Positions 50,127-59,238 of a DNA stretch of 64,000 bases are shown piece after piece. This DNA is from Roseomonas populi. GTDB taxonomy: Bacteria > Pseudomonadota > Alphaproteobacteria > Acetobacterales > Acetobacteraceae. Below the pieces are notes generated by a model. It did not search any database. It saw nothing but the letters and a program-made list of their open reading frames with translations, and was not told where the DNA came from. Positions within the stretch are counted from its first letter, which is position 1; every line of letters begins with the position of its first letter. Both the position numbers and the translations under genes were made by a program. The DNA is taken from contig NZ_JANJOU010000011.1 of assembly GCF_024594815.1 (NCBI RefSeq), positions 1 to 64,000 on the forward strand, in the 5' to 3' direction.

Positions 50127-51146
50127 CTACCCGCGCACCCGCCGGAGAAGCGGGGCAATCCCATGCTCCACGACCGGGATCAGCACCGCCCCGAGCAGCA
50201 GGCCGAAGATCCCAGACACGGCGGCGCCGGCGAGCCAGCCCAGGAAGGGTCCGATGGCGGGGATGGTAGCGGCCGCCGCGTGGGAGGCGGTTTCGGAGAG
50301 GTGGGCGGGCTGGGGCAGGCCGAAGCCTTCCAGGCCGTGGATGATGATGCCGCCGCCGACCCAGACCATGGCGGCGGTGCCCACGACCGCGAGGACGCGG
50401 AGGAAGACGGGCATGCCGCGGACCAGGCCGCGCCCGACGAGCTGGGTGAGGGGGCGGAGGAGGCGGTCCGCGGCGGTCGGGAGGCCGGTGCGGCCGAAGG
50501 GGCCGGTGACCGGGCGCTCGGCGCGGGCGAGGGCAAGGCCGGCGTCGTCCGCCTTCACGATCAGGCCGACGCCGCCATAGACGAGCGCGGTGAGGGCCAG
50601 GCCGACCGCGGCGAGGATGATGGCGCGGAAGAGGAAGGAGCCGTCCGGGATGCTGGCGAGGGAGATGGCCATGATCTCGGCGGAGAGGATGAAGTCGGTC
50701 TGGACGGCGGATTGGACCTTCGCGTCCTCGAAGGCGCGGGGGTCTTGCGGGGCCTTGCCGGTCACGTGCTCCGGGCCGTGGGCGCCGTGGGGGTGCAGGG
50801 CCTCGTAGATCTTCTCCGCGCCCTCGTAGCAGAGATAGGCGCCGCCGAGCATGAGGAGCGGGGTGATAGCCCAGGGGGCGACGGCGCTGAGGAGGAGGGC
50901 CGCGGGGAGGAGGAAGAGGAGCTTGTTGCGGACAGAGCCGAGGGCGATGCGCCAGACGACGGGGAGCTCGCGGCTGGGGCTGAAGCCCGTGAGGTAGCGG
51001 GGGGTGACGGCGGCGTCGTCGATCACGACGCCCGCGGCCTTGGCGCCGGAGCGGGCCGCCTGGGCGGCCACGTCGTCCAGCGAGGCGGCGGCGGCCTTGG
51101 CGAGGCCGGCCACGTCGTCCAGCAATGCGATCAGGCCCAGGCTCAC
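50127..51146 (-). CDS. DUF808 family membrane protein
   Basis: Membrane protein of 339 residues of the DUF808 (YedI) family. The opening SLGLIALLDDVAGLAKAAAA is followed by LDDVAAQAARSGAKAAGVVID and several TM helices. The family motif GGAYLCYEGAEKIYEAL and the conserved VQSAVQTDFILSAEIMAISL are present. The GTG at 51146 has GAGGAG at 8-bp spacing; the GTG two codons upstream is too close. E. coli YedI belongs to this family and its role is unknown. It is monocistronic, ending with the right hairpin of repeat E. Confidence 0.85.
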   Translation of the reverse strand: MSLGLIALLDDVAGLAKAAAASLDDVAAQAARSGAKAAGVVIDDAAVTPRYLTGFSPSRELPVVWRIALGSVRNKLLFLLPAALLLSAVAPWAITPLLMLGGAYLCYEGAEKIYEALHPHGAHGPEHVTGKAPQDPRAFEDAKVQSAVQTDFILSAEIMAISLASIPDGSFLFRAIILAAVGLALTALVYGGVGLIVKADDAGLALARAERPVTGPFGRTGLPTAADRLLRPLTQLVGRGLVRGMPVFLRVLAVVGTAAMVWVGGGIIIHGLEGFGLPQPAHLSETASHAAAATIPAIGPFLGWLAGAAVSGIFGLLLGAVLIPVVEHGIAPLLRRVRG

Positions 51147-51222
51147 GCGCACCTCTCCTCGCGGGGATCGGGCGGTTAACCGGCGGATGGAGCGGGTGTT
51201 GCTTCCCGGACAGAAAATGAAA

Positions 51223-51250
51223 GGCCCCGGCGGATCGCTCCGCCGGGGCC
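51223..51250 (-). terminator. Intrinsic terminator after amtB
   Basis: On the minus strand, GGCCCCGGCGGA, loop GCGA and TCCGCCGGGGCC form a perfect 12-bp stem, followed by TTTCATTTT. It is located 27 bp after the amtB stop and should end the glnK-amtB transcript. Confidence 0.85.
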
Positions 51251-51277
51251 CTTCGGGTCAGGGGATGGCCGGGCGGA

Positions 51278-52654
51278 TCAGCCCAGGCGCTCGCCGTGCA
51301 GGGTGACGTCGAGGCCCTCGCGCTCCTCCTCCTCGGTGACGCGGAGGCCGACGATGACGTCCACGATCTTCAGCAGGATCCAGCTGGCGATCGCGGTGTA
51401 GACGAAGGTGGCGACCGTCGCCTCGGCCTGGATGATGAACTGCGCCATGCTGCCCGAGGTGCCTTCCGGCAGGGCGGTGGTGGCGGAGAGCGGGCCATAG
51501 GCGAATACGCCCGTCAGCAGGGCGCCGACGATGCCGCAGAGGCCGTGCACGCCGAAGGCATCGAGGCTGTCGTCGTAGCCGCACCAGTGCTTGAGGGCGG
51601 TGGCGCCCCAGAAGCCGGTGAGGCCGGCGACCACGCCGATGATCAGCGCGGGCACGGGCAGGACGAAGCCCGAGGCCGGGGTGATGGCGACGAGGCCGGC
51701 GACGGCTCCGGAGATGGCGCCGAGGACGGAGGGCTTGCCCTTCACGGCCCACTCAACGAACACCCAGGCGAGGGCCGCGGCGGCGGCGGCCACCTGCGTG
51801 ACGAGCATGGCCATGCCCGCGCGCGCGCCGGCGGCACCGGCGGAGCCCGCGTTGAAGCCGAACCAGCCCACCCAGAGGAGGGAGGCGCCGATCACGGCGA
51901 GGGCCAGGTTGAAGGGCGACATGTTGTCGTGCCCGTAGCCCACGCGGCGGCCGAGGACGACGGCAGCGACGAGGCCGGCCACGCCCGCGTTGATGTGGAC
52001 CACCGTGCCGCCCGCGAAGTCCAGCGCGCCGAGGGCGAAGAGCCAGCCGTTCGGGTGCCAGACCCAGTGGGCGATCGGGGCGTAGACGATGATCAGCCAG
52101 AGAATCGTGAAGAGCACCATGGCCGAGTACTTCATCCGGTCCGCGAAGGCGCCGGTGATGAGGGCCGGGGTGATGATGGCAAACGTCATCTGGAACATCA
52201 GGAAGACCGTCTCGGGGACCGTGAAGGCCACCGCCGCGTCACCCGAGCCGAGGGTGAAGGGCTTGTCCCAGTTCTCCGCCACGCCGCGGAGCAGGAGCTT
52301 GGAGAGGTCGCCGACATAGGCGCCGCCCTCGCCGAAGGCGAGGCTGTAGCCGATCACCATCCAGACGATCGTCGCGATCGCGGTGATGGAGAAGGACTGC
52401 ATCATCGTGGCCAGCACGTTCTTCTTGCGGACCATGCCGGCATAGAAGAGCGCGAGGCCCGGGATCGTCATCATCAGGACGAGGGCGGTGGAGGTGAGCA
52501 TCCAGGCGGTGTCGCCCGCGTTCACCGTGGCTTCCGCGGCCGCTTCGGCGGCGGCGGGCGCGTCCTGCGCCATGGCGGGGGCCAGGGCGGAGCCGGCCAG
52601 CAGGACGGCCGCGGCGGCGGCCATCCCCAGCCAGCCGCGCGAATTGGGTCGCAT
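51278..52654 (-). CDS. amtB: Ammonium transporter Amt
   Basis: Ammonium channel of 458 residues. A cleavable signal (MRPNSRGWLGMAAAAAVLL to APAMA) is followed by eleven TM helices. Conserved elements are NAGDTAWMLTSTALVLMMT, AFADRMKY, the twin-His pore residues in GTVVHINAG and DAFGVHGLCGIVG, and the GHDNMSPFNL loop. The ATG at 52654 has AAGGAAA upstream. It follows glnK by 29 bp and is ended by a strong terminator, so the two form the glnK-amtB operon under a sigma-54 promoter. Confidence 0.95.
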   Translation of the reverse strand: MRPNSRGWLGMAAAAAVLLAGSALAPAMAQDAPAAAEAAAEATVNAGDTAWMLTSTALVLMMTIPGLALFYAGMVRKKNVLATMMQSFSITAIATIVWMVIGYSLAFGEGGAYVGDLSKLLLRGVAENWDKPFTLGSGDAAVAFTVPETVFLMFQMTFAIITPALITGAFADRMKYSAMVLFTILWLIIVYAPIAHWVWHPNGWLFALGALDFAGGTVVHINAGVAGLVAAVVLGRRVGYGHDNMSPFNLALAVIGASLLWVGWFGFNAGSAGAAGARAGMAMLVTQVAAAAAALAWVFVEWAVKGKPSVLGAISGAVAGLVAITPASGFVLPVPALIIGVVAGLTGFWGATALKHWCGYDDSLDAFGVHGLCGIVGALLTGVFAYGPLSATTALPEGTSGSMAQFIIQAEATVATFVYTAIASWILLKIVDVIVGLRVTEEEEREGLDVTLHGERLG

Positions 52655-52683
52655 CGTCGTTTCCTTGTTCGTCAGCATCGTGT

Positions 52684-53058
<375 letters not shown>

Positions 53059-53060
53059 TT

Positions 53061-53078
53061 AATGCGAGTTGCGTGCCA
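53061..53078 (-). promoter_or_regulatory. Sigma-54 promoter of glnK-amtB
   Basis: On the minus strand, TGGCACGCAACTCGC has GG at -24 and GC at -12 separated by exactly 10 bp, with the consensus TGGCACG. It lies about 42 bp upstream of the glnK ATG. NtrC-activated expression of glnK-amtB from sigma-54 promoters is well established in proteobacteria, which fits. NtrC boxes were not identified. Confidence 0.82.
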
Positions 53079-53179
53079 TGCGGTTACACACGCCGGCGAC
53101 ACGCGGGGGGATGGTTGCGTGGGCTGGCGGGCTGCCCAAATCATGGGCAGAACACCGCGCCGTGATGCAGGAAGACCCG

Positions 53180-54526
53180 ATGATGCCGACCCCCGAACCC
53201 GCGGATGCAGAGCTGGACGTGCTGGTGATCGGGGCGGGGCCGGCTGGCGGGACGCTGGCGGCTGCGCTGGCGACGGCGGGGCTTTCCGTTGCCGTGCTGG
53301 ACGCGCAGGCGCTGCCGCCGATGGAGCTGCCGGCCTTCGATGGCCGGGCCTATGCCATCGCGGCGGGGAGCCGGACGCTGCTGGACGCGGCGGGGGTGTG
53401 GGCACTGATCCCCAGGGAGCTTTCGGGGGAGCCCTGCGCGATCACGGGAATCCGGGTGAGCGACGGGCGGCCGGGGGAGCGGCCTTCGCGCCTGCACCTG
53501 CACTTCGATGCGAAGGAGATGGGGGCCGGGGCGACGGGGGAGGAGGCCTTCGGCTGGATGGTGGAGGCGCGTTCCCTGCGCGTGGCGCTGAACGCGCGGC
53601 TGGCGGCACTGCCGAACCTGGAGGTGCTGGCGCCGATGACGGCGGAGCTGGAGCGGCGGGCCGAGGGGGTGGTGGCGCGGCTGTCCGACGGGCGGGTCGT
53701 GCGGGCGCGGCTGGCGGTCTCGGCCGAGGGGCGGAACAGCAGCCTGCGGGGCGGGGCGGGGATCGGGGCGGCGCGGCTGGACTACCGGACGCACGCCATC
53801 GTCTGCGCCATCGCGCATGAGCGGCCGCACCGGGGCGGGGCGCTGGAGGCCTTCCTGCCGAACGGGCCCTTCGCGCAGCTGCCGCTCTCGGACGCCGATC
53901 CGGCGGGCGAGGGGGAGCGGGCGCAGGCGGCGCGGGAGGGGTTCCCGCACGCATCCGCCATCGTGTGGTCGGAGCGGGCGGATCTGGCGCCGCACTTCAT
54001 GGCGATGGGGCCGGAGGCCTTCGCGCGGGAGGTGACGCGGCGGATGGGCGACCACCTGGGTCGGGTGCGGCTGGTGGGGGGGCGGTGGTCCTATCCGCTC
54101 TCCGCGCTGCAGGCGATGCGGTTCACGGACACGCGGCTGGCGCTGGTGGGGGATGCGGCGCACGGCATCCATCCCATCGCGGGGCAGGGGCTGAACGTGG
54201 GGCTGCGGGACGTGGCGGCGCTGGCGGAGCTGCTGGTGGCGGCGAAGGCGCGGGGCGAGGATGTGGGCGGGCCGGCGCTGCTGGCGGCCTACCAGGCGGC
54301 GCGGCGGCCGGATTCCCTGGTGATGCTGGGGGCGACCCACGCGCTGGAGCGGCTGTTCGGGAATGATTTCGCGCCTGTGCGCGTGGCGCGGCGGCTGGGG
54401 ATCGCGGCGGTGGACCGTATGCCCGGGCTGAAGGGATTCTTCGCGCGGCGGGCGATGGGGATGGGGGGCGGGGCGGCGTCCTCGCTGCTGCCGGGGTTGC
54501 TGTCCCGGCGGGGAATGGCGGGGTAG
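53180..54526 (+). CDS. UbiH/UbiF-family FAD monooxygenase
   Basis: Flavin monooxygenase of 448 residues in the UbiH/UbiF/Coq6 family of ubiquinone ring hydroxylases. The FAD motif is VIGAGPAGGTLAAALATAGL; then the family pattern ELPAFDGRAYAIAAGS. Near the C-terminus LALVGDAAHGIHPIAGQGLNVGLRD (GD-x9-P) and ALERLFGNDFAPVRVARRLGI are characteristic. The ATG at 53180 has AGGA upstream. It is divergent from glnK. Which ring position it hydroxylates is not clear from the sequence; no other ubi gene is nearby. Confidence 0.87.
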   Translation: MMPTPEPADAELDVLVIGAGPAGGTLAAALATAGLSVAVLDAQALPPMELPAFDGRAYAIAAGSRTLLDAAGVWALIPRELSGEPCAITGIRVSDGRPGERPSRLHLHFDAKEMGAGATGEEAFGWMVEARSLRVALNARLAALPNLEVLAPMTAELERRAEGVVARLSDGRVVRARLAVSAEGRNSSLRGGAGIGAARLDYRTHAIVCAIAHERPHRGGALEAFLPNGPFAQLPLSDADPAGEGERAQAAREGFPHASAIVWSERADLAPHFMAMGPEAFAREVTRRMGDHLGRVRLVGGRWSYPLSALQAMRFTDTRLALVGDAAHGIHPIAGQGLNVGLRDVAALAELLVAAKARGEDVGGPALLAAYQAARRPDSLVMLGATHALERLFGNDFAPVRVARRLGIAAVDRMPGLKGFFARRAMGMGGGAASSLLPGLLSRRGMAG

Positions 54527-54582
54527 GGGCGCCGCGCCCGCCCGCGCATCTCCGGGGAGACAGGGGAAGGGGCTTCGGCGGC

Positions 54583-54798
54583 TCAGGCGAAGTGGAAGTC
54601 GGCCTGGCTGAGGGCGTTCGGCGCGTCGGCATCGATGCGGAGCTGGTCGCCATCGCCGTAGGACACGATCAGGTCGTCGCCGTCATTGCCGCTCAGCCCG
54701 TCGTTGCCCGCGCGTCCGGCGATGCGGTCGTCGCCCGCCCTGCCCCGGGCGATGTCGTCCCTGGCGGTGCCGCGGATGAGCCGGTCACGCCCATCCCG
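54583..54798 (-). pseudogene. Remnant of an RTX (haemolysin-type Ca-binding) protein
   Basis: On the minus strand the frame reads about five 9-residue RTX repeats: RDRLIRGTA, RDDIARGRA, GDDRIAGRA, GNDGLSGND and GDDLIVSYG. It then has a typical C-terminal tail (DQLRIDADAPNALSQADFHFA) and TGA at 54583-54585. No ATG, GTG or TTG occurs in frame upstream before the frame enters the 3' end of the hybrid kinase gene. The pattern is the C-terminal tail of a secreted calcium-binding RTX protein. Most likely it is the surviving 3' end of a gene whose front was lost or replaced. The first repeats lie 20-30 bp from the kinase stop. Confidence 0.7.
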
Positions 54799-54815
54799 GG
54801 CGGGGCCCTGCCCGC

Positions 54816-57284
54816 CTAGGCCTTCCCTTGCGGATGGCGGAGGCCGGTGGCCTCCGCGATGGCGGCCACGAGCTGGCGCGGCTCGACGGGCTTCTGCAGC
54901 CGCGCCACGCCCGCGAACTCGGGCAGGATCGCCGCCTCGTCGTAGCCGGTGATGAACAGGAAGGGCACGCCCCGCGCCCGCAGCGCCCGCGCGAGCGAGA
55001 AGGACGGGCCTTCCCCGAGGTTGATGTCCAGCACCGCCCAGGTCGGGGTGGCCCGCTCCAGCACCTCCCGCGCCGCCGCCTCGGTCGGGCAGGGGCCCAG
55101 CACCTCCGCGCCCGCACCTTGCAGCGCGCTCGCGGTGTCGATCGCGATGTAATAGTCGTCCTCCACCACAAGGACGTGCTGCCCTGTGAGGTCGGCCGCG
55201 TTCCGCATGTCCAGCATCCCTCCGAACACTGTGATGGGGGCTGGCGCGCCGGTTTCCAGGATGCTGGCCCCGTCCCGCAGCGGGAATTCGATGCGGCAGC
55301 GCGCGCCGCCGGGATGGAAGGTGATCCGGCCATCTCCGCCCAGCTCGTAGGGGATGCGTCCCTCGATCAGCTTCGTGCCGAAGCCGCGGCGGCGGGGAGA
55401 CGCGGGAGCCAGCGGCTCCGGCGCGCCCTCCTCCTCCCAGTCGAACAGGAGCCAGGGCGCGCCGCGCCGCTCCTCCGACGTCCAGCTCACCCGCACCTGG
55501 CCTTCCGGCACGGAGAGCGCGCCGTACTTCACCGCGTTGGTCGCGAGCTCGTGGACGGCCAGGGTCAGGACCTCGGCCACTTTCGGCGAGAGCGTCACCT
55601 CAGGGCCGGAGAGGGCGTACTGCCCCTTGTGCCCCGCCGCCGCCAGCTCGTCGCCGACGACGGCGGTGATGCCCGCCCTCATGTTCGCCGAGCGGGTGAG
55701 CAGGGCCTGCACGCGGGCAAGGGTGAGGAGGCGGCCGGAGATGAGGGTGCGGTACTCCTCCACGTCCGAAGCGCCCTCCGCGGTGCGGCTCGCGACAGAG
55801 CGGATCACCGCCATGATGTTGCGCACCCGGTGCTGCAGCTCGGCCAGCAGGACGCCCTGGTGCTCGGCGAGCAGCCTGGCCTCCGTGATGTCGGAGGCGA
55901 TGGTGGCGATGCGGCGCACGGCGCCGTTCTCGTCCTGCAGCGGGAAGCCCGTGCTCCGGATCCAGCGGAAGGACCGGTCCGTGGGGCGGAGGATGCGGTA
56001 CTCCTGCACGATCCTCTCGCCGGCGCCGATCCGTGCGACGCGGCGGGAGACCTCCTCCCGCTCCTCCGGCACGATCAGCGCGCTCAGCAGTCGTGGTTCG
56101 GCCAGGGCCTTGTCCGGCGCCACGCCGAAGATCGTCTCCAGGGCGGGGCTCGCGAACTCGAAGGCGAAGGTGGCGGCGTCTCGCACCCAGAGGGCGTCCG
56201 AGGAGGAGGCCGCGAACTGCCGGAAGCGCTCCTCGCTCTCGCGCAGCGCCGCCTCGGCGCGGGCGCGCTCCACCGCGGCCCAGATGCGCTCGGCGACCTC
56301 GCGCATCAGGCCGACCTCGTCCTCCCGCCAGTCGCGGGGGTGGGACGCGGTGACGCAGAGCGCGCCGACCAGGCGGCCCTCCTTGATCAGGGGCGCGCCC
56401 ATGCAGGCGATGATCCCGAGCGCGGCGCTGATGGGCCGGTCGGCCGGGGGCACGAGCCCTGATGTCCGCGTGTCGCTGACGACGTGGCGATCCTGGTAGA
56501 GGTTCGCGACCGCCCACGCGAAGTCCGCGATCCGGTGCTCCCCGGCCAGGCTTGGGGCGCCCCCGCGCACGAAATCCTGCGCGACCCGGGCGGTGCCCGC
56601 GGCCTCGTCCACCTCGACGTAGTAGGCGCGGTCCACGTCCAGCTGCTCGGCCAGGATGCGGCAGGCGGCCTCCTGCAACCCGGCCGGACCGGAGAGGGGG
56701 CGCAGCGCGTCGCTGAGCTTCAGGAGGAAGGCCTGCCGGGCCTCGCTCTCGCGCAGGGCCGCCTCGCTCCGGGCGCGGGCCTCCTCGGCGAGGTGGCGGG
56801 CCGTCGTCTCGATCATGGTGACGAGGATGCCGGCCACCTCGCCGTCCTCGATCCGGAGGGGGCTGTAGGTGATGGTGAGCCGGACATTCTCCGGCGTGCC
56901 CTCCGGCGTGCCCGAGCGCTCGAGCGGGTAGAGGGTGTCCTCGAAGGTGAGGGTCTCGCCCCTGCGGACCCGGGCGTAGATGGGTGCGTTGATGTGCCAG
57001 ACCTCGGGCCAGCACTCCCGCGTCGGCTGCCCGAGCCCCCTGGGGTGCTTGGCGCCCATGAGGTCGCGGTAGCCGTCGTTGTAGATCTGGATGAGGTCCG
57101 GGCCCCAGAGCGCGATCATGGCGAAGCCGTGCGGGACCAGCAGATCCACGGCGGTGCGCAGGCTCGGCGGCCAGGCACCGGTGGGGCCGAGCGGTGTCCC
57201 GGGCCAGTCGAAGGCGCGGATGCGCCGGGCCATCTCGCTGTCCCCTATGGGCCAGGTCCCGGCGGCAGGGAGGGGGGCGACCAT
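54816..57284 (-). CDS. HWE-type hybrid histidine kinase (PAS-GAF-PAS-HWE-REC)
   Basis: Soluble kinase of 822 residues. The N-terminal sensor (about 20-165) is of the same type as in the kinase at 20053-22155: FDWPGTPLGPTGAWP, ALWGPDLIQIYNDGY, HPRGLGQPTRECWPEV. A GAF domain (about 190-340) and a PAS domain (PLQDENGAVRRIATIASDI) follow. The HWE/HisKA-2 region has LLAELQHRVRNIMAVIRSVA and HELATNAVKYGALS, the features of general-stress phosphorelay kinases. The C-terminal receiver has VVEDDYY, Asp in AVLDINLGEGPSF and Lys in RLQKPVEP. The ATG at 57284 is chosen over an upstream GTG. An alphaproteobacterial general-stress role (PhyR/EcfG) is plausible, but phyR is not in view. Confidence 0.9.
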   Translation of the reverse strand: MVAPLPAAGTWPIGDSEMARRIRAFDWPGTPLGPTGAWPPSLRTAVDLLVPHGFAMIALWGPDLIQIYNDGYRDLMGAKHPRGLGQPTRECWPEVWHINAPIYARVRRGETLTFEDTLYPLERSGTPEGTPENVRLTITYSPLRIEDGEVAGILVTMIETTARHLAEEARARSEAALRESEARQAFLLKLSDALRPLSGPAGLQEAACRILAEQLDVDRAYYVEVDEAAGTARVAQDFVRGGAPSLAGEHRIADFAWAVANLYQDRHVVSDTRTSGLVPPADRPISAALGIIACMGAPLIKEGRLVGALCVTASHPRDWREDEVGLMREVAERIWAAVERARAEAALRESEERFRQFAASSSDALWVRDAATFAFEFASPALETIFGVAPDKALAEPRLLSALIVPEEREEVSRRVARIGAGERIVQEYRILRPTDRSFRWIRSTGFPLQDENGAVRRIATIASDITEARLLAEHQGVLLAELQHRVRNIMAVIRSVASRTAEGASDVEEYRTLISGRLLTLARVQALLTRSANMRAGITAVVGDELAAAGHKGQYALSGPEVTLSPKVAEVLTLAVHELATNAVKYGALSVPEGQVRVSWTSEERRGAPWLLFDWEEEGAPEPLAPASPRRRGFGTKLIEGRIPYELGGDGRITFHPGGARCRIEFPLRDGASILETGAPAPITVFGGMLDMRNAADLTGQHVLVVEDDYYIAIDTASALQGAGAEVLGPCPTEAAAREVLERATPTWAVLDINLGEGPSFSLARALRARGVPFLFITGYDEAAILPEFAGVARLQKPVEPRQLVAAIAEATGLRHPQGKA

Positions 57285-57370
57285 GGCCACAACCTATCGC
57301 CTGAGCAGTGGCGGGATAATGGTGCCGGCGGGGTATTTCCTGGCGCGCTGGCGGATCGCGCCCGGCCTCC

Positions 57371-58252
57371 TCAGGGGCTGCGGGGCCTGCGGAACAGGAA
57401 GGCGCGGCCGTCCCAGAGGGTGAAGGGGGTGGTGCCGTCATGCGCGAGGTGCCAGCCGCCCTCCGCGGCCCAGCGGGCGGCGTCGGCGCGGTCGGCCCCG
57501 GGGGTGCCACGGTAGGAGAGGTTCAGGACCGCGAGGGCGCCGCCGGGGCGGAGGAGGTGGGCGGCGTCGCGCATGTGGGATTCCGCGATGCCGGCCTGGA
57601 CGAGGTAGGGGAAGCTGTCCACGGCGAGGATCAGGTCGAAACCCGCCGCGGGGTGGCCGGCGAGGCCGGTGCCGGGGGTGGTGGCGAAGCGGAGGTTGGG
57701 GAGGTGGCCGTGGCGGCGGCGGGCCTCCTCGATCATGCCCGCCGAGACGTCGAGGGCGAGGACGCTGCGGCAATGGGGGGCGAGGGCGGCGGCGACGCGG
57801 CCGATGCCGCAGCCGAGGTCGAGGACGTCCTTATCCCCGGCGATCAGGCATTCCCGGGTGAGCCAGGCCAGGATCTCGTCGGTGGCGGCGGCGAGGATGG
57901 CGGGGTCGTTCAGGGAGTAGGCGGCGACGCTGGCCTCCGGCGCGCGGGCGACGGCGCGGTCGAAGATCCTCGCGATGGCGGCGATGGCGGATTCGGGGGT
58001 GGCCCCGGTGGCTGGGTCCACGGGGTCGTGGTCCACCTCGGCCTCGCGGAGCATGGCGGCGAGGGATGCGAGGGCGTCGCTTCGGGCCGCGAGGGCGCTG
58101 AGGCGGTGCCAGGCGGGGTTCCCGGGGGCCTCGTGCGGGGCGAGTTGGGCGGGGATCTGCTCGGGCGGGGTGCCGGTGAGGAGGAGGCGGGCGAGGGCCA
58201 CCTCCGGGGAGAGGTGGCCGGCGAGGCAGAGGGCGACGGGGTTCTCGCTCAT
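57371..58252 (-). CDS. Class I SAM-dependent methyltransferase
   Basis: Methyltransferase of 293 residues. The central Rossmann domain begins VLDLGCGIGRVAAALAPH (motif I), followed by VLALDVSAGMIEEARRR and a motif IV-like FDLILAVDSFPYLVQ. A long helical N-terminal part (1-125; MSENPVALCLAGHLSPEVALARLLL) precedes it and is unlike common methyltransferases. Its ATG overlaps the stop of the upstream GNAT gene by 4 bp. It is the last gene of the glycan cluster. The methyl acceptor is not known. Confidence 0.85.
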   Translation of the reverse strand: MSENPVALCLAGHLSPEVALARLLLTGTPPEQIPAQLAPHEAPGNPAWHRLSALAARSDALASLAAMLREAEVDHDPVDPATGATPESAIAAIARIFDRAVARAPEASVAAYSLNDPAILAAATDEILAWLTRECLIAGDKDVLDLGCGIGRVAAALAPHCRSVLALDVSAGMIEEARRRHGHLPNLRFATTPGTGLAGHPAAGFDLILAVDSFPYLVQAGIAESHMRDAAHLLRPGGALAVLNLSYRGTPGADRADAARWAAEGGWHLAHDGTTPFTLWDGRAFLFRRPRSP

Positions 58253-59238
58253 GCGCGGGTGAGGCGGCGGCCGGTGTTCACGCGGTCCTGCGCCCCCCAG
58301 CCGTATTTGTAGGGCTCGGCACCGCGCAGGAAGTGGATCTCGCGGAGGCCTTCCGCGACGGCGCATTCGATGAGGTGGCCGAGGAGGAGGGTGCCGGGGC
58401 TCTCGAAGGCGCGGGCCTCGTCGAAGCCGCCGATGTAGAGGTGGAGGCGGCCGGGGCCTGCGAGGGTGTGGAAGATGGCCGCGATCTCTCCGCCGATCCT
58501 CAGGGCGTGGAGGCGGAGGGTGCCGGCGGCCTGCAGCTCGGGCAGGGCGGCGCGGTGAAAGGCGAGGACGGCCGGGTCGGCGAGGACGCCGCCCTCCTCG
58601 CCCTTCCGGGTCCAGCGGGACCCGTGCAGGGCGACGAGCTTTTCCCAGAGGGAGGGGACCTCATCGGGCTTCGCGGTGGTGGCGGACCACCCGCCGGCGC
58701 GGTCGGCGCGGTGGCGGGACATGCGGAGCTTGCGGAGGGTGTTGGAGGGGACGGGGCCGCGCAGGGCCTCGATGGAATCGGGGAGGGTGAGGACGGGGCA
58801 GGGCTCGCCGCCCCAGGTCTCGGCGCGCCAGCCCGGCGGGGGATCGGCGGCGAGGAGGGCGGCGTCCGGCGGGAGATCGGGGAGGTCGCAGGGGGCGGAT
58901 TCGTTCGCCAGGGCGGTGGCGAGGAGTTGGGTGATGGCGTCCGGCGGGGCTTCGGGGTCGAGCAGGGCGTCGGTGTAGTCGGTGATGCCGACGCCCATGG
59001 GGAGGAGCTTTGCCGTGCCGTTCTCCTCCAGGCGGTAGAGGGGGAGGAGGGCGCGGAGGGTGCCGTGGGCGTCGCGCAGGGTGGCGACGCGGGGGTGGGG
59101 GGTACCGAAGACGCTCCACCAGGGGAGGAGCCAGGCGTGGGCCTGGAAGGGGCGGGCGCCGGCACGGCGCCAGAGGGCTTCCCAGTCCTCGCGCAGGGCT
59201 GGGATGGCCTCGTTCGTGGTGATCAGGTCGCGGCGCAT
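58249..59238 (-). CDS. CelD/BcsL-type GNAT acetyltransferase
   Basis: Protein of 329 residues in the GNAT-like cellulose-biosynthesis CelD/BcsL family. Typical features are the opening WEALWRRAGARPFQAHAWLLPWW, then ALLPLYR, a long middle region, and GEIAAIFHTLAGPGRLHLYIGGFDEARAFESPGTLL near the C-terminus. The end LREIHFLRGAEPYKYGWGA is the family hallmark (DF.RG...YK..W). Such proteins acetylate, or otherwise acylate, sugars of surface glycans. The ATG overlaps the glycosyltransferase stop by 16 bp and the next gene starts on its stop, so it is within the operon. Confidence 0.85.
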   Translation of the reverse strand: MRRDLITTNEAIPALREDWEALWRRAGARPFQAHAWLLPWWSVFGTPHPRVATLRDAHGTLRALLPLYRLEENGTAKLLPMGVGITDYTDALLDPEAPPDAITQLLATALANESAPCDLPDLPPDAALLAADPPPGWRAETWGGEPCPVLTLPDSIEALRGPVPSNTLRKLRMSRHRADRAGGWSATTAKPDEVPSLWEKLVALHGSRWTRKGEEGGVLADPAVLAFHRAALPELQAAGTLRLHALRIGGEIAAIFHTLAGPGRLHLYIGGFDEARAFESPGTLLLGHLIECAVAEGLREIHFLRGAEPYKYGWGAQDRVNTGRRLTRA

